From: Xanthostigma xanthostigma
Lineage: Eukaryota; Arthropoda; Insecta; Raphidioptera; Raphidiidae
Direction: 5' to 3'
Assembly (NCBI GenBank): GCA_963575645.1
Contig: OY754473.1
Span: forward strand, 8,990,001 to 9,054,000
DNA: 64,000 nt
The stretch's first letter is position 1. The number at the start of each line of letters is the position of its first letter. Of the stretch, positions 21,476 through 31,959 are shown one piece after another. The notes below the pieces were generated by a model, which saw nothing but the letters and a program-made list of their open reading frames with translations, made no database searches and had not been told where the DNA came from. Made by a program: the position numbers and the translations under genes.

Positions 21476-22158
21476 ACATTTTTATTTATTATGAGCGACA
21501 GTATTTTTATTTTTTTATTAATTAAGGCAATTTGATTATATTTTGTTTGAGAAGACTGTTATTTTTTTAAATTAGAAATTATTATTTGACTGATCATATT
21601 ATTATGTTTATTTTATATTATATAAATTTAATAGTTCGTTATTTTTTTTTATTGTTGATTTTATTTTGTTAAAAGACTGACTTTTTTGTAATTTATATAA
21701 AAATTTCGTTACATTAAAGAAGACTGATTAATTTTTTAAGTAAAAATTACGAATTTCTTTATTCTAAAACGTTTGTCATTCTAAAACCTACTCCTCGAGT
21801 CCCCGTCTATGACTCTGCAGTCATTTATTCATTTCCAAGTAGAGTAGGTACTGTAAAGTGTAAAGAAATACATTTGAAGAGCATGCGCCACACGGTTAAT
21901 TCACAATCGACTACGTCACTACAATGCAGTGAGTCGAGTCAGTGTACATTGTACAATCGACCATGGGACTCGATGACATTTGTTGTGTGATGAACGGATT
22001 GTATGTGGCTCTTGACACTGCACGACTACGATTCACTCGGTCTCGATGAACTATGAAACAATCGAGTCCAAGTGACAATCATCGAGAATCATCGAGATGT
22101 TTGAACAATCGAGACAATCGACTAAAACATCTCGTCATCGCACAACACTAGAGCCATT

Positions 22159-22372
22159 AGAACATTGCCATGTTATATACAAAATTCCGTGTGAATGCAA
22201 CAAAAGTTATATTGGACAAACAAAACAAAAATTAGAAAAAAGATTGGCACAACATAAAAATGACTGTAAATATATAAACTTTATAAAAGATCAGAAAACA
22301 GCTTTAGCATCACACCATTTTAACTTAACTTAATTAACCCATCTCATGATGTAAAACTTTGTAAAATGGTCT
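22159..22372 (+). pseudogene. Penelope-like element GIY-YIG domain (right half)
   Basis: EHCHVIYKIPCECNKSYIGQ, TKQKLEKRLAQHK..., ALASHHF: GIY-YIG nuclease with the PLE-typical Cys pair. A stop at 22331 and a frameshift precede the residual ..VKLCKM. The element's 3' part may include the hammerhead at 23.29 kb. Confidence 0.85.
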
Positions 22373-22384
22373 GAGAGTTAAATT

Positions 22385-22951
22385 GTGGGGAAGTGCTCGC
22401 ATCCACACCAGGTTACATTCGTAGAAGATATAGAACCACCAACACTGCACACACAAAATGTTTATAAACAAATACGGTATGAAACAAAGCAAAGCAATCG
22501 TCTAGACAATAATGCAATGTTAGCTATTTGGAAAGCTAAATATACACCGCCTTTTCTTGGTTCTATCCACATTTGTGGTTTAAATACGTTTTTCGTCCAT
22601 AACTGGACTACGTCACAATTGGATTTTTATAAATAATATACGCGAAAAGTCATTGGCGTGTATGCAACAGGCAGAACAGTTAAATCTACCAAACCGTATC
22701 CTAAACCTATTGGATTTAATATCGTCAAAAGAATTTTTATATATGTTGGTGTCTTACAAATTGAAAATAGCATTAGTGTTCCAATTATTCAAATGTCACA
22801 GGCACACGATGCTTTGTCCATTCAATTTTGGCTAGACAAATGGCTAAACGCAGGTGCTTCAAAACCTAATGAAATAAGAACGGACGTGTCAACTGCTTTA
22901 ATCAACGCCGCTTTTAAAGCATTTACCCAACTTAAAAGTATAACAGAATAA
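22385..22951 (+). pseudogene. RNase-H-fold transposase fragment (MULE-like, unnamed family)
   Basis: Reads PPFLGSIHICGLNTFFVHNW, TTSQLDFYK, a stop, then ATGRTV (where the family has D.TG), FIYVGVLQI, PIIQMSQAHDALSIQFWL.KW and IRTDVSTALINAAFKAF. The second block keeps an Asp at the expected position, the first Asp is replaced by Tyr. I recognise the pattern from repeated insect proteins. Classification as MULE-like is inference. Confidence 0.5.
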
Positions 22952-23451
22952 ATACCTACATATTAGTTTACCAATTTTATTTTATTTATTTATTTACTTA
23001 TTTTTTAATACAATTTTACCTACACATACATTTTAAAAACTTCTTTTAGAATCAATCTTGTTATATAACTGACACCTTACACAAAGGATACAAGCATAAA
23101 ATTAAGACAATTATTTTATTCTCGAATTTTATTTTAAAGTGACAAAACAGCATTTATTAGATTTTATTATTATTTTAACAAAAAAGTTTTTATTTTTAAC
23201 AATTGAATTTATTAGTAAGGTAAGGTAAACTATAACTTTTAATAACATATTGGTATAAAAATTTGTATTATAATTATTTATAGTTGCTGATGAAGCCATA
23301 ATTAATTGACGAAACGTCCAATTTATTAAAATAAATTCAAGTTTATTTACCTTTCCAACTTCCTACGATTTATCTAACTATAATATTATACTATGGAAAC
23401 GAATAATGAAACATATTAGTTTATTGCTCATAATTAATTTTTTTATCTACA
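22952..23451. other. PLE-like terminal repeat region containing a hammerhead
   Basis: AT-rich without coding capacity. The hammerhead at 23287 and the tail ..CAAGTTTATTTACCTTTCCAAC resemble PLE terminal repeats. Confidence 0.4.
23287..23318 (+). ncRNA. Hammerhead ribozyme core (family B)
   Basis: CTGATGA, stem II GCCA..TGAC (one mismatch; GTCA would be perfect), then GAAAC-GTC. Core nucleotides are canonical. Confidence 0.65.
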
Positions 23452-25527
23452 GATACTGCTAAAAACAGCATTTGAAAAAAATGCTATACCTTCAGTCAAT
23501 TTGCCTGGGAAAAAAACAGCTACTGATGAGAACCATAGGATTCGATTATTGTATGAAGGCAATAAAGAAAATGATGATAGTTGTTGTTGAAAACTGTGAT
23601 AATAATGACATTAAGGCAGCCCGTAGATTTAACCCTTGAGCAAACCATCAACGCCGATGCAGCTAGGAAACTTACAGGAATCATCCATCTTACGGATTCA
23701 ATTTCAGCACGTCAACGTTCGGCTAGAAGTCACGATATCCGCTCCACCATTATTTCTCACGTTTGGGAGAGATTGGGTTGACCAAAAAGCAAGATATTAC
23801 TGCTGAATTACAAATACACAATATTAAAAAAAGCTCACAACAGCTTGACAAATTTATGAAGATTTTTTATCAATACATGAATCCATTTAGTCCTGACTTG
23901 CCGACAGATCAATTATTCAACATTGCGTCTGGTAAGGCTGCAACGAATCTGGTCAAAGAATTTCTTTTAAATGTTGAAAAAATTGGTAATGAACGACGAG
24001 AATTATTTCTATTTGAATGTTCATCAGGTGTTAATCGATTTGAAAAAACAATAACGAAAACACCGATGCATAATTTTGCCCGCCAAATTGAAAAACGAAC
24101 ATCGGTAAAAGGGGTGGGAAAAGTCAGGAAATAAAAATACAGCGGGACCTATTTGGTCGAATGTTAGGAATATCAATGGACCATAAAGTTGATGTCCTGA
24201 AAATTTTGTCTTATCCCATAACACCTGTTCCATTATTTGTGCCATTTAGATGGTGCAATATATAAAACTGACAAATCGGCAATTGCAAAGGCTCGAGAAA
24301 CAAAGATCGAGCACGAGTCACCACGTTTTGCTGACGTTTATTTAATTGATGGTTTCTTTGTTTTACACTCCATGAAAGAAGTGCCGAAAACATTTGGTAA
24401 TATTTCCAAAAAACTTTTGCAAATGGTTACAAAATATCACGGGCAAAGAATTGACGTTATCTTTGATCAATATTGGTCTCCATCAATTAAATATAACGAA
24501 AGATGTTTACGATATGAGACTGTTCAAATGCAGTGCATAATTTCAGGACCTGAATAAGTCAGACCAACAGATTTCTCGAAGGAATTGAAAAACATCAGAT
24601 TTAAGGAGGCTTTAATAGATTATTTTACTGTGCATTGGGCTAGTAGCGAAGTAATTCCATTCCTTGGCAATAAGTTGATACCTATATTTAAGCTTTCGAA
24701 ACTGTTATTCTTACAAAGTAAATAATGGATTAATTGAATCGAGTATTGTTGGTGATCTTTGCTGTGCTTTGCACAAAGAAGCCGATAGTAAAATAATTGT
24801 TCATGTATCCAGTATTCCAAACTCGTCAAATATTGTCATTAGAGGCTCTGATACAGATATCTTGATAATAATGCTCGATAACATGGTTCACTTAAAAAAT
24901 CCGTCGTCTCATGTTTGGATGCTTACTAGGACTGGAAATCATGAAAGGTTTATTGATATCACAAAAATTCATGAGCAACACGGTGAATTATTGGCAAAAA
25001 GCTTGATTGGTTTTCATGCCTTCACGGGATGTGATTCCAACCCTGCCTTTTTTAATAAAAGGAAAAAAAGACCCTTAATCTTAAATTGAATTCCAAAAAG
25101 CATTTGCAAGTTTGAGAAACGCTGATTTAACACCGGATATGTTACACGATCTGTTTAACGTTCTTCAACAATTTACTTGCCACATGTACAATACGAAGAA
25201 ATCTAAGGACGTGGATGATAGTTGGTTCCAAATTTTTGTCATTAGCTACAAGGCTTCTGACATAAATGAAAACTTTAATAAAAAAGTGAGAAGCTTTGAT
25301 GCTAGCTCGATACCTCCATGCAAAACTGAACTTTACCAACAATTTTTAAGGACTCACTACATTTCTATTATCTGGAAAAATGCGTCCCAAAAAAATCCTA
25401 TTGTGTTAAACCCACTGGAATGTGGTTGGCAAGAACAAGACACATCATACGTGTTTAATTGGTTTGAAGGAGATCATATATGGCCACCAATTGTTACGTT
25501 TTTTATTTTATGGTTAAATTTTAAATA
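23452..25527 (+). pseudogene. Repetitive gene with XPG/FEN-like nuclease signature (copy B)
   Basis: The most complete copy. An exon starts after TTTATCTACAG at 23451. Blocks: VDLTLEQTINADAA.., ARQRSARSHDIR (23.6 kb); NPFSPDLP..FNIASGKAA..FLLNVEKIGNERRELFLFEC (23.8-24.1); TPVPL..LDGAIYKTDKS (24.2); VYLIDGFFVLHS, VIFDQYWSPSIKYNER (24.3-24.5); HKEADSKIIVHV, GSDTDILIIML, FHAFTGCDSNPAF (24.77-25.05); IPPCKTELYQQFLRTHYISIIWKN..CGWQEQ (25.3-25.45). Acidic residues at all XPG-type positions are kept. At least five stops or frameshifts make it a pseudogene. Role inferred: structure-specific nuclease encoded by a mobile element. Confidence 0.6.
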
Positions 25528-25853
25528 ATGATTCTGAGGTGTATTTTAAATATTTTTATTAAAAATGAAATAAGCATATAAAATACAGTTACTTCATGGA
25601 ATACGATACATACAAAAGAAAATATATATTGATATCAAAATACGCTCGGGACAAAAATACAGAGATCAAGTCTTTAAAGTTATAATTAATACAGTGCATT
25701 AAATTTAGGACTCTACGTTGTGTTTTTTTAATAAGGAAGGGCAAATCTTTATTGTTGGTCGGTTCAATGGATAGATATGAGAGTCGCCTCGTTCAAAATA
25801 AAGTCAGGGAATCCTGGAGTTGCATCGGGCCAACACCCCTAAACAATCTCCAG
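25528..25853. other. Spacer, no gene seen
   Basis: AT-rich, no motif. Confidence 0.35.
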
Positions 25854-25984
25854 AGAAAGAATATTTGAACGTTAGTTCCGGTCAACTCCCGTGTGTAACG
25901 TCAAATAAAGGAAAAAGATATCTGAAAGTCAGTTCCGGTCAATTCCCGTGTGTAACGTCAAATAAAGGAAGAGGATATCTGAAC
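25854..25984 (+). repeat. 57-bp tandem repeat, ~2.3 copies
   Basis: AGTTCCGGTCAA.TCCCGTGTG followed by TAACGTCAAATAAAGGAA occurs at 25874 and again at 25931. The third copy is cut off after GATATCTGAA. Confidence 0.85.
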
Positions 25985-26329
25985 CAGGGGGGTGAAACTC
26001 AATGCTATTCGAGTGTCTCTTATTTGTCTGAAAGAAGTATTTTAATACCAACATGAGAGCATCAAAATTGATGAAAATGTACATTTGACGAACTTTTTTC
26101 AGTCATTGGCATCACTGAAATGGCGCCAGCTCACCAAAGCGCAGCAAAGCGGGAGTTTCAAAATTGTCTACTTATGTTATGAACAATATTATTTAATAAA
26201 AAAGGATGAAAAACTGTTCAATTCTTACAAAATTACAATTATAAAAGGAAATGTATTTGAAACTTCAACCATTTTGTTCGAAACGTGAGAAAATTTTTTG
26301 ATATTAGATTTTTAACTTTTTGAAAACCA
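25985..26329. other. Spacer, no gene seen
   Basis: Includes CAGCTCACCAAAGCGCAGC and a short unsupported ORF (26085-26288). No family. Confidence 0.3.
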
Positions 26330-26515
26330 TTTTTGTTTCAATATCGCGGAAGAAAACTTTTACAAAATAAATCAATATATTGTAAGGAATTTGTAATAAC
26401 ATCATGTATTTTTCATCGATCGTCTGAGGAAGCAGAAATATATCTGCGAAACGTCGCGAAAAATAGTAAGGTGTATTAACTTACCTTTGTTCCCCTATTT
26501 TCCTCGGACTACTAA
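26330..26515 (+). repeat. Isolated PLE-type terminal repeat
   Basis: A hammerhead core sits in a short block ending ..TTACCTTTGTTCCCC. No RT or GIY-YIG sequence lies nearby, so this is a solitary terminal repeat. Confidence 0.5.
26424..26455 (+). ncRNA. Hammerhead ribozyme core (family C)
   Basis: CTGAGGA, stem II GCAGA/TCTGC with AATATA loop, GAAA, then C-GTC and a CGCG stretch. The cleanest core in the window: all conserved positions and a perfect stem II. Confidence 0.8.
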
Positions 26516-27032
26516 TTTTTACAAAATATTAGTTCGCATTATTAGAAGGAACTATTAAAAATTAAGTTTTTAAATAAATGGAAAAATGGATTTAAAACTA
26601 TTGAAAAAATAATTTTTGAATTATTTCTTTTTAACTCTATCAGAAATTGGAAAATATTGAATGTCAGGTACAAGAAATATAAATAAAATTGTCCTATGAA
26701 AAAATAAGTATTAATATTTATACTAGAATTTTTACAACTACCTATATAATTGCAAAAATGTAACATAAAACAAATAAGTATAATATCTTTTTTTATTGCA
26801 CAAAAAAAAACTTGGTTTTAAAATTTCTGCATTGTAGTAGCAACCTGTTTGTAATGGATGAGAAAGACGAAAGCGATCCCCCAAAAAAATTTACGACTAG
26901 ATTATGAAGTTTTATCGTTGATCATGCAATGACTATTATATTCATTGTTTTTAAACGATTGTCAATGGCGCTCCACGCAATAGTGTAAGCTTATCAGTTT
27001 TCGCGAGTTTAATCTGACCCGTTGTACTGCAT
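26516..27032. other. AT-rich stretch, no gene seen
   Basis: The minus ORF 26542-26766 is Phe/Leu/Asn-rich noise. No repeats identified. Confidence 0.35.
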
Positions 27033-27825
27033 CTACTTGCACTTCCCCGTTTGTTGGTTAATCTTTCTTATACTCGCTGCCTTTTCTTCTGCTAGCTTTA
27101 AACTATTATTTCTTATTGCACATTCTCTTTGTAATAAAATCACAGTGTACTTACGTATAAGCTGATTGTAAATTATTGTAGAGTGTTTATCACATGTAAG
27201 CCATAAATTATTTAGATCCACTGATGACACTGTTTTACACTTATCATTAGTGTTAGGGAGAATCGTCTTTTTTGAGAATCGAGTACTCGGTACTCGAATA
27301 CTTTTAAGAATCGAATACTTATCCGAGTACCGAGTACTCGAGTATTGTCTAAACTCTAAAATGACCTTCTCATTGCATGCAGCTGCTTAGAATCGATGCT
27401 AACCGAATACCGTCGGCTCGCACATTAGCTTGTGCTGGAAACACTGAATACTGAATGATCCTTATATCAGCTATAAATAGGTATTATAATAAGGTTGTAT
27501 TCGGTATTCGAGTATACGATGTGTAGGCACAGAATCGCATACTGGAAAAGAATTCAGACTGCAGTGTGTATTCGAGTACAAGTGTGTATTCGCGCAGGAC
27601 GTGCAAAAGCCAAAAACGCATCAACTGTAGGATGAATTCGATTCCTGTACTGCTATATGTACTCGGTCTACAGTATTCGAATACCAGTTACAAGTACTCG
27701 AGTACAGCGAGTACTTTGAAGAATCGAGTACTGAATCGATTCTTGTACTCGAGTACCCCATCACTACTTATCATATACATTCAGCTCATGCAGTTGAGGA
27801 GCTACTACATCGCAAAACGTTTTTA
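27033..27825 (-). pseudogene. Unidentified open frame interrupted by a hAT MITE
   Basis: Minus strand 27230-27033 reads MSSVDLNNLWLTCDKH..., and beyond the MITE 27825-27775 reads GLKTFCDVVAPQLHELNVYD in the same frame once the MITE and one 8-bp duplication are removed. The joined frame is roughly 90 codons, with a Lys/Glu/Ala-rich C-terminal helix. I do not recognise it. It could be an exon of a host gene or of another element. Confidence 0.4.
27248..27766. mobile_element. hAT MITE, 519 bp, TSD CTTATCAT
   Basis: Ends TAGTGTTAGGG.. and ..CCCCATCACTA. Exact 8-bp duplication CTTATCAT at 27240-27247 and 27767-27774. Both halves are filled with GAGTACTCG/GAATCGAGTACT palindromic words as subterminal repeats. 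No transposase. The end sequence TAGTGNTNGGG is typical of hAT. Confidence 0.9.
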
Positions 27826-28789
27826 AGCCAAACGTAATAAAATTCTCTATTTGTAGACGCGTATTCGATTGTAAGAAACACGAACGGCATTCGAGACATG
27901 ATTTTTTTTTTTTAATTTAACATTTTACTAAAAATATCTTCACGAAATTGATGGTCTGATTGCATCGGTGTTGTGCCATCATCGTTATGAAGGAGAACAA
28001 AACAATCATTTTCTTGTTGGGTTAAATTCAGAACCGGATACTCATTGGGCATATTGTCTTCTGCATTTTGTAATTTCACCGATTGCACCTGGCCATTAAG
28101 TTCAACTTCCGACTCTTCGTCCGCTGCGAATAAATCTTCAAAATTTACTAATTTGTCCATTTGATTTTGGACTGAGGCGCGGGGCCCCAACTTTGGTTAT
28201 TCAATATTGAAAATTTAAACAATTCGATGAAAAAATTATGTAAATGAGCGGAAATACGAAAAAATCTATTCAAAAAAGTTTTGCATACAAAACATAAATA
28301 ACTTTAATTAGACATTTTTTATCGTACTAATATTTTCCAAGTTATTACGAAAATAAAATATTTTTAATTTTTTTCATCGTATGCTATATTTATATTTTGA
28401 GCTATAACTCATGACTATTCTTTATTTTTTATCACACCAATACTTTTCGAGTTATTTTGAAAATAATGAGAATTTTTTTCTTCAATAAATTGTGGAAAAT
28501 AGTACGATCCATTTCAAATTCTATTAACAGATTACTATTATTAAATTTTGATTGAAGTCTGCTAAAAACTACTTCAATTATTCAATAAGTTTTAAACTGT
28601 AGCAAGTGTCGGTCCACCCAGCCTGGTACTCTCCTACTATTCAGTTGTGAGTGAGAAAAGCACCTGTTATTATTTATAACCATATACATTCAGTAAATAG
28701 TTCAAAACTCTACAGGGTCTGTGAGACCCATTGTCACCGTTTATGTAACATTTGTACAATGGCTTCTGGAAGTAAAACCCAAACAAAAA
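27826..28789. other. Region with one unrecognised minus frame
   Basis: The minus frame 28190-27912 (92 aa, acidic, FEDLFAADEESEVEL.., ends KMLN) has non-random composition but no family I know. 28200-28600 is AT-rich. A quasi-palindrome GGGTCTGTGAGACCC lies near 28715, with a related GGGTCTGACAGACCC near 30640. Confidence 0.3.
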
Positions 28790-29153
28790 CAAAACAAAAA
28801 AATAAAATAAAAATATTTCAAGATTTACATTTGTAAGACAGCTAGCAAATCAGCTGGTGATACCACATCTAAATGCGAGACTAGTTAACAATAGTTGGCA
28901 AAACCAAAAGTGCACATCCCGCAAGTTTTCCACTGTATGATAAAAAAATAACAATTAAAAAATATTTTTAATAAATTTAAAAAGATTTAAAAATTTAAAG
29001 AAATAAATAATTAAAAATTGAAAAAATATTTTTTTTTAAGTTTGCAAAAATAAAAAAAATTAAGTACTATACATAATATAATATATAATTAATATCAAGT
29101 GGAATAAAATAAAACAAAATAAAAAGAAAAAAAAAGAAAAAAATCAATGATAT

Positions 29154-29222
29154 CGTAAGGAATCGAACCCAGGACCTTGCCCTTGGCGATCCGACGGCAT
29201 AACCATTACGCCACGGCTGCCT
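29154..29222 (-). repeat. tRNA-like (SINE-type) module A
   Basis: Minus strand carries a box-A-like GTGGCGTAATGGTTA and a box-B-like GGTTCGATTCC about 33 nt apart, with D-arm GGCG/TGCC pairing. The 3' end does not pair with the 5' GGCAGCC, so it is not a tRNA gene. It fits a Pol III promoter relic as in SINEs. Confidence 0.7.
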
Positions 29223-29443
29223 AATACGTATAGTGGTGTTATCACGGTATACAAGTGTAGCACTTGTTTTATGGATTACACTATGTTTAGCCAGCAATTA
29301 TTATATTGTTTTTAAACTATTAATTAGCTGTCAAAAATAATAAAAAATAAAAAAAATATATGAGAAATATATTATATATAATATATAAATATTAAGTGGA
29401 ATTAAGTGGAATAAAATGGAATATAAAAAAAAAAAAATTCTTA

Positions 29444-29517
29444 TGTCAGCGGGAATCGAACCCGGCACCTTGGGATTACATGACTTACGCTTTAACCGTT
29501 CGGCCACACCGATGCCG
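29444..29517 (-). repeat. tRNA-like (SINE-type) module B
   Basis: GTGTGGCCGAACGGTTAAAGC (A box region) and GGGTTCGATTCCCGC (B box with T-arm pairing) on the minus strand. Leu/Ser-tRNA-like D arm, but the acceptor ends do not pair. Present only in copy 1 of the TATT element. Confidence 0.7.
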
Positions 29518-29776
29518 TACAACGCCTTTGTTATTATGGTATAGAAGTGTAGCAGTTATTTTACGTATCATACTACATTAATTGAGTATATTTATTATGT
29601 TTTTTGTTTTTTTATTTTAATTAGCTGTCAAAAATAATAAAAAAAAAACTGTTTATAAAAATTAAACTACTGAACACATTTTAGTGAATTTAAATAGGGT
29701 TCTGGTCTGATAGTAAACAAAGTGAATAAAATATAACCCAAGGGGATCCGACCAAAATTGCGATCTGTAGAGTCGT

Positions 29777-29828
29777 GACGTACGTACATACGTACGTACG
29801 TACGTACGTACGTACGTACATACGTACA
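29777..29828. repeat. (TACG)n microsatellite inside TATT element copy 1
   Basis: ACGTACGT runs of ~50 bp broken by two ATACG variants. Copy 2 has a shorter tract at about 33614-33642. Confidence 0.9.
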
Positions 29829-30289
29829 GACCAACCGACAACTGCTGTTTGTGATTTTCAATTACAATTTTAATAGTATTTATGAACTCGAATTGATTTA
29901 AAAATGGTTCTGTTTTATAGATCAGAATCTCCTCTTTTCAAAAAGTTTCATTTTGAATGGATTTCGTGTGAAATTAACTTAGATATAACTTCTTATCTGA
30001 ACGAAAGTCAGCTCTGATGCACAAAGCGATAATAAAGCACATACCGCTAGTTTAGCGGTATGTGCAATATAGACTTCCAAGAGAACTTCGTTAGGTATAT
30101 CTAAATTTCTAGATAAAACAATACTTCCTCCTGAAACGGATGAAGTTGAACCATATAAAAAAAAAATATGACTTATATGCAGTCATAAAAATGATAGAAA
30201 AACTAATCTGCGCAGCGTTAGATGCAAAAAGCCAGCCTGTTTACCATGTGTAGAAAAAATATGCGTGCATTGTGCTAGAGACTGATTTT

Positions 30290-30719
30290 TTGGAATTATG
30301 ATTTAATCAATGACTTCAGGCATTGCAGTTTTTCGTAATATATATTTTTCCTGTTTTCCGTTGATTTTATTTTGTACTTTAATTATTTAAGTTTCATTTT
30401 ACAAAGTCATAATGTTCCTCAAAAGATTGGTTAACGACAAAAAAAATATAATAAATGCTATACACACACTAATAGGATTTTTTCTCTCATTTTAGATTTT
30501 TTCATGTACAATGATCGATTTTCTAAATAATGCGTATAACTCTATTTTAACAATTGAAAAATGCCTTAAACAATGACATAGTCAGTTGCATTTGGTTGTG
30601 TATTGAATAAGCGCTTAAAAAAAGAAAATGTTTTTACTGGGTCTGACAGACCCTACGTCACCAATTGTGTTATTGAATACTCAAATTTTAATATAAATAA
30701 TTGATTCAAATCATTGATT
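30290..30719. other. AT-rich stretch, no gene seen
   Basis: Contains the quasi-palindrome GGGTCTGACAGACCC near 30640, matching the one near 28715. These may be subterminal sequences of the piggyBac relic. Confidence 0.3.
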
Positions 30720-30880
30720 AACGTCTGAATAGAACTCTTCAAATAAATAAAATTGTCGACCAATTTTTTTCAGAAAACGTCATCTTATGTTATATTGATT
30801 TGTTATTTTTTTATTTTTTGTCAATATATTGACTGAGAAAAACTGGTCGACAATTTTATTTATTTGAATAAATAATTGAT
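30720..30880. repeat. Degenerate family-A PLE terminal repeat with collapsed hammerhead pair
   Basis: 30721-30757 is the reverse complement of 8060-8097. ATTGTCGACCA..TTTTCAG at left pairs with CTGAGAAAAACTGGTCGACAAT at right. The stem-II segment of the hammerhead is deleted (CAGAAAACGTCATC). Confidence 0.6.
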
Positions 30881-31095
30881 GTTAAAGCCATTTTAAAATT
30901 GAAAATTTCCTTCGCATTTCAAGTGAATTTCTCGTTTTTCTCAGCATATTCAAAATTTCTTATTTTAGAATAGATAAATATAATAAAAATACTTACAGCA
31001 TAAAGTAGTGTTGATCCAATAGAATGTTACGATGGAGGAAGGTTTTGGTTGAGGATCATAAATAAATAAGCTTTACCAATGTTTCGCTAGTGGCC

Positions 31096-31126
31096 AACGT
31101 TTCGAAAAATTTATTTTCATCTTCAG
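31096..31126 (-). ncRNA. Hammerhead ribozyme core (family D, minus)
   Basis: CTGAAGA, A/T stem II (GAAAA/TTTTC), GAAAC-GTT. Cleavage triplet GTT fits NUH. Mirror image of the core at 31850. Confidence 0.6.
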
Positions 31127-31849
31127 GGCCTACGAATATATTGTTAGAATAATAGGACACCCTGTAGAAGTTGTGAGCGTGTCGGCGGGTAACTTATCAA
31201 CACGTGGGCGGTCTGATTGGTCAATCGGATCGGGACGAGGTAGACGGGAGTAGCATAAGCGAGGTCAAGCAGGAACGCATACAGGGAACGCGGGCCGAGA
31301 CACGGAAGTCGCGAACATACAATAGACTGAGCAACATCTCTTGTTGTACAGCAAATGGACCAATAAATAATGTTAAAATTTGACTTTGTCAGATATTTGA
31401 TTTTTAATTACTAACATTGCGACCCTACTCTAACAATATGTTTATAATTTAGATCATAATATTATATCTAACAGTTACAATAAGTTTTTTTATTAGAGCT
31501 ACTATATAAATCTATTACATACCTCAAGCTGGTCGAAAGGTGCAGTTCACAGAAAGTGCTTTTTGGCTATATATTGTCAGACAAATATTTCATAAAAAAA
31601 AAATTTACTGCGTGACGTCTTTATAAATATTTAATAATTTTAATAGTTTTTTATAATAAGATGTGCATATTAATATTTTTTTAACCCATAATAATATGAT
31701 CATGTATGTTGTTTTAACAATTTACCACCTTTCGACCAGCTTGAGGTATGTAATAGATTTATATAGTAGATCTAATAAAAAAACTTATTGTAACTGTTAC
31801 ATATAATATTTTGATCTAAATTATAAACATATATACATGTTCATAGTCC

Positions 31850-31880
31850 CTGAAGATGAAAATAAATTTTTCGAAACGTT
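31850..31880 (+). ncRNA. Hammerhead ribozyme core (family D, plus)
   Basis: Same core as its inverted partner: CTGAAGA, GAAAA/TTTTC stem, GAAAC-GTT, followed by GGCCA, which can pair with the upstream side of stem I. Confidence 0.6.
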
Positions 31881-31959
31881 GGCCACTAGCGAAACATTGG
31901 TAAAGCTTATTTATTTATGATCCTCAACCAAAACCTTCCTCCATCGTAAAAATACTTAC

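Larger units (their letters stand above)
18544..22150 (+). mobile_element. Complete hAT element, 3.6 kb, TSD GAGCCATT
   Basis: Ends: TAGAGATGCGCGA at left, TCGCACAACACTA at right (imperfect inverted repeat TAGWGWTGNGCGA). An exact 8-bp duplication GAGCCATT lies at 18536-18543 and 22151-22158. Both subterminal regions are packed with ACAATCGA/TCGATTG/ATCGAGT words (18560-18670, 21895-22125), the kind of transposase-binding repeats hAT elements use. It carries one intact transposase gene. The insertion splits a PLE frame that reads through when the element and one duplication are removed. Looks recent and possibly autonomous. Confidence 0.93.
28894..30065 (-). mobile_element. TATT-flanked hairpin/tRNA-like element, copy 1 (1172 bp)
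   Basis: Read on the minus strand it begins GCACATACCGCTA at 30065, inside a perfect 29-nt palindrome (30037-30065), and ends ..GGTTTTGCCAAC at 28894. Flanked by AATA (TATT on its own strand) at 28890-28893 and 30066-30069. Contains a (TACG)n run and two tRNA-like modules in tandem, flanked by AATTAGCTGTCAAAAATAAT words. The reading frame of the host piggyBac relic confirms the ends. Copy 2 lies inverted at 33376-34228 and lacks the second tRNA-like module. No ORF. Confidence 0.8.
28790..30289 (+). pseudogene. piggyBac transposase C-terminal relic split by the TATT element
   Basis: Left part (to 28893) reads FVRQLANQLVIPHLNARLVN. Right part (from 30070) reads RLPRELR, then after a frameshift LPPETDEVEPY and a Cys-rich end: C..(x14)..RCKKPACLPCVEKICVHC. 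Removing 28894-30069 restores ..LVNN-RLPREL.. in frame. The pattern (basic helix, LPR.LR, C-terminal cysteine cross-brace) is that of piggyBac-type transposases. Catalytic Asps are not present. Confidence 0.6.
31033..31946. repeat. Large fold-back of PLE-type terminal repeats (family D)
   Basis: GAGGAAGGTTTTGGTTGAGG at about 31036 is matched inverted at about 31926-31945. Inner arms (AAGCTGGTCGAAAGG / CCTTTCGACCAGCTT) pair at about 31540 and 31725. Each arm contains a hammerhead core. The left arm carries an extra ~300 bp (31140-31440) absent from the right. No RT or endonuclease is present. Confidence 0.8.

Noticed and set aside
25854..25984. CRISPR-like direct repeats
   Set aside because: Adjacent 57-bp tandem repeats without spacers in a eukaryotic repeat landscape.
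29154..29517. Possible tRNA genes
   Set aside because: A and B boxes are present but acceptor stems do not pair and the modules lie inside a repeated element in both orientations, so they are SINE-type relics.
28700..30660. GGGTCTGTGAGACCC words as piggyBac terminal repeats
   Set aside because: They are in direct rather than inverted orientation and no TTAA borders could be placed.
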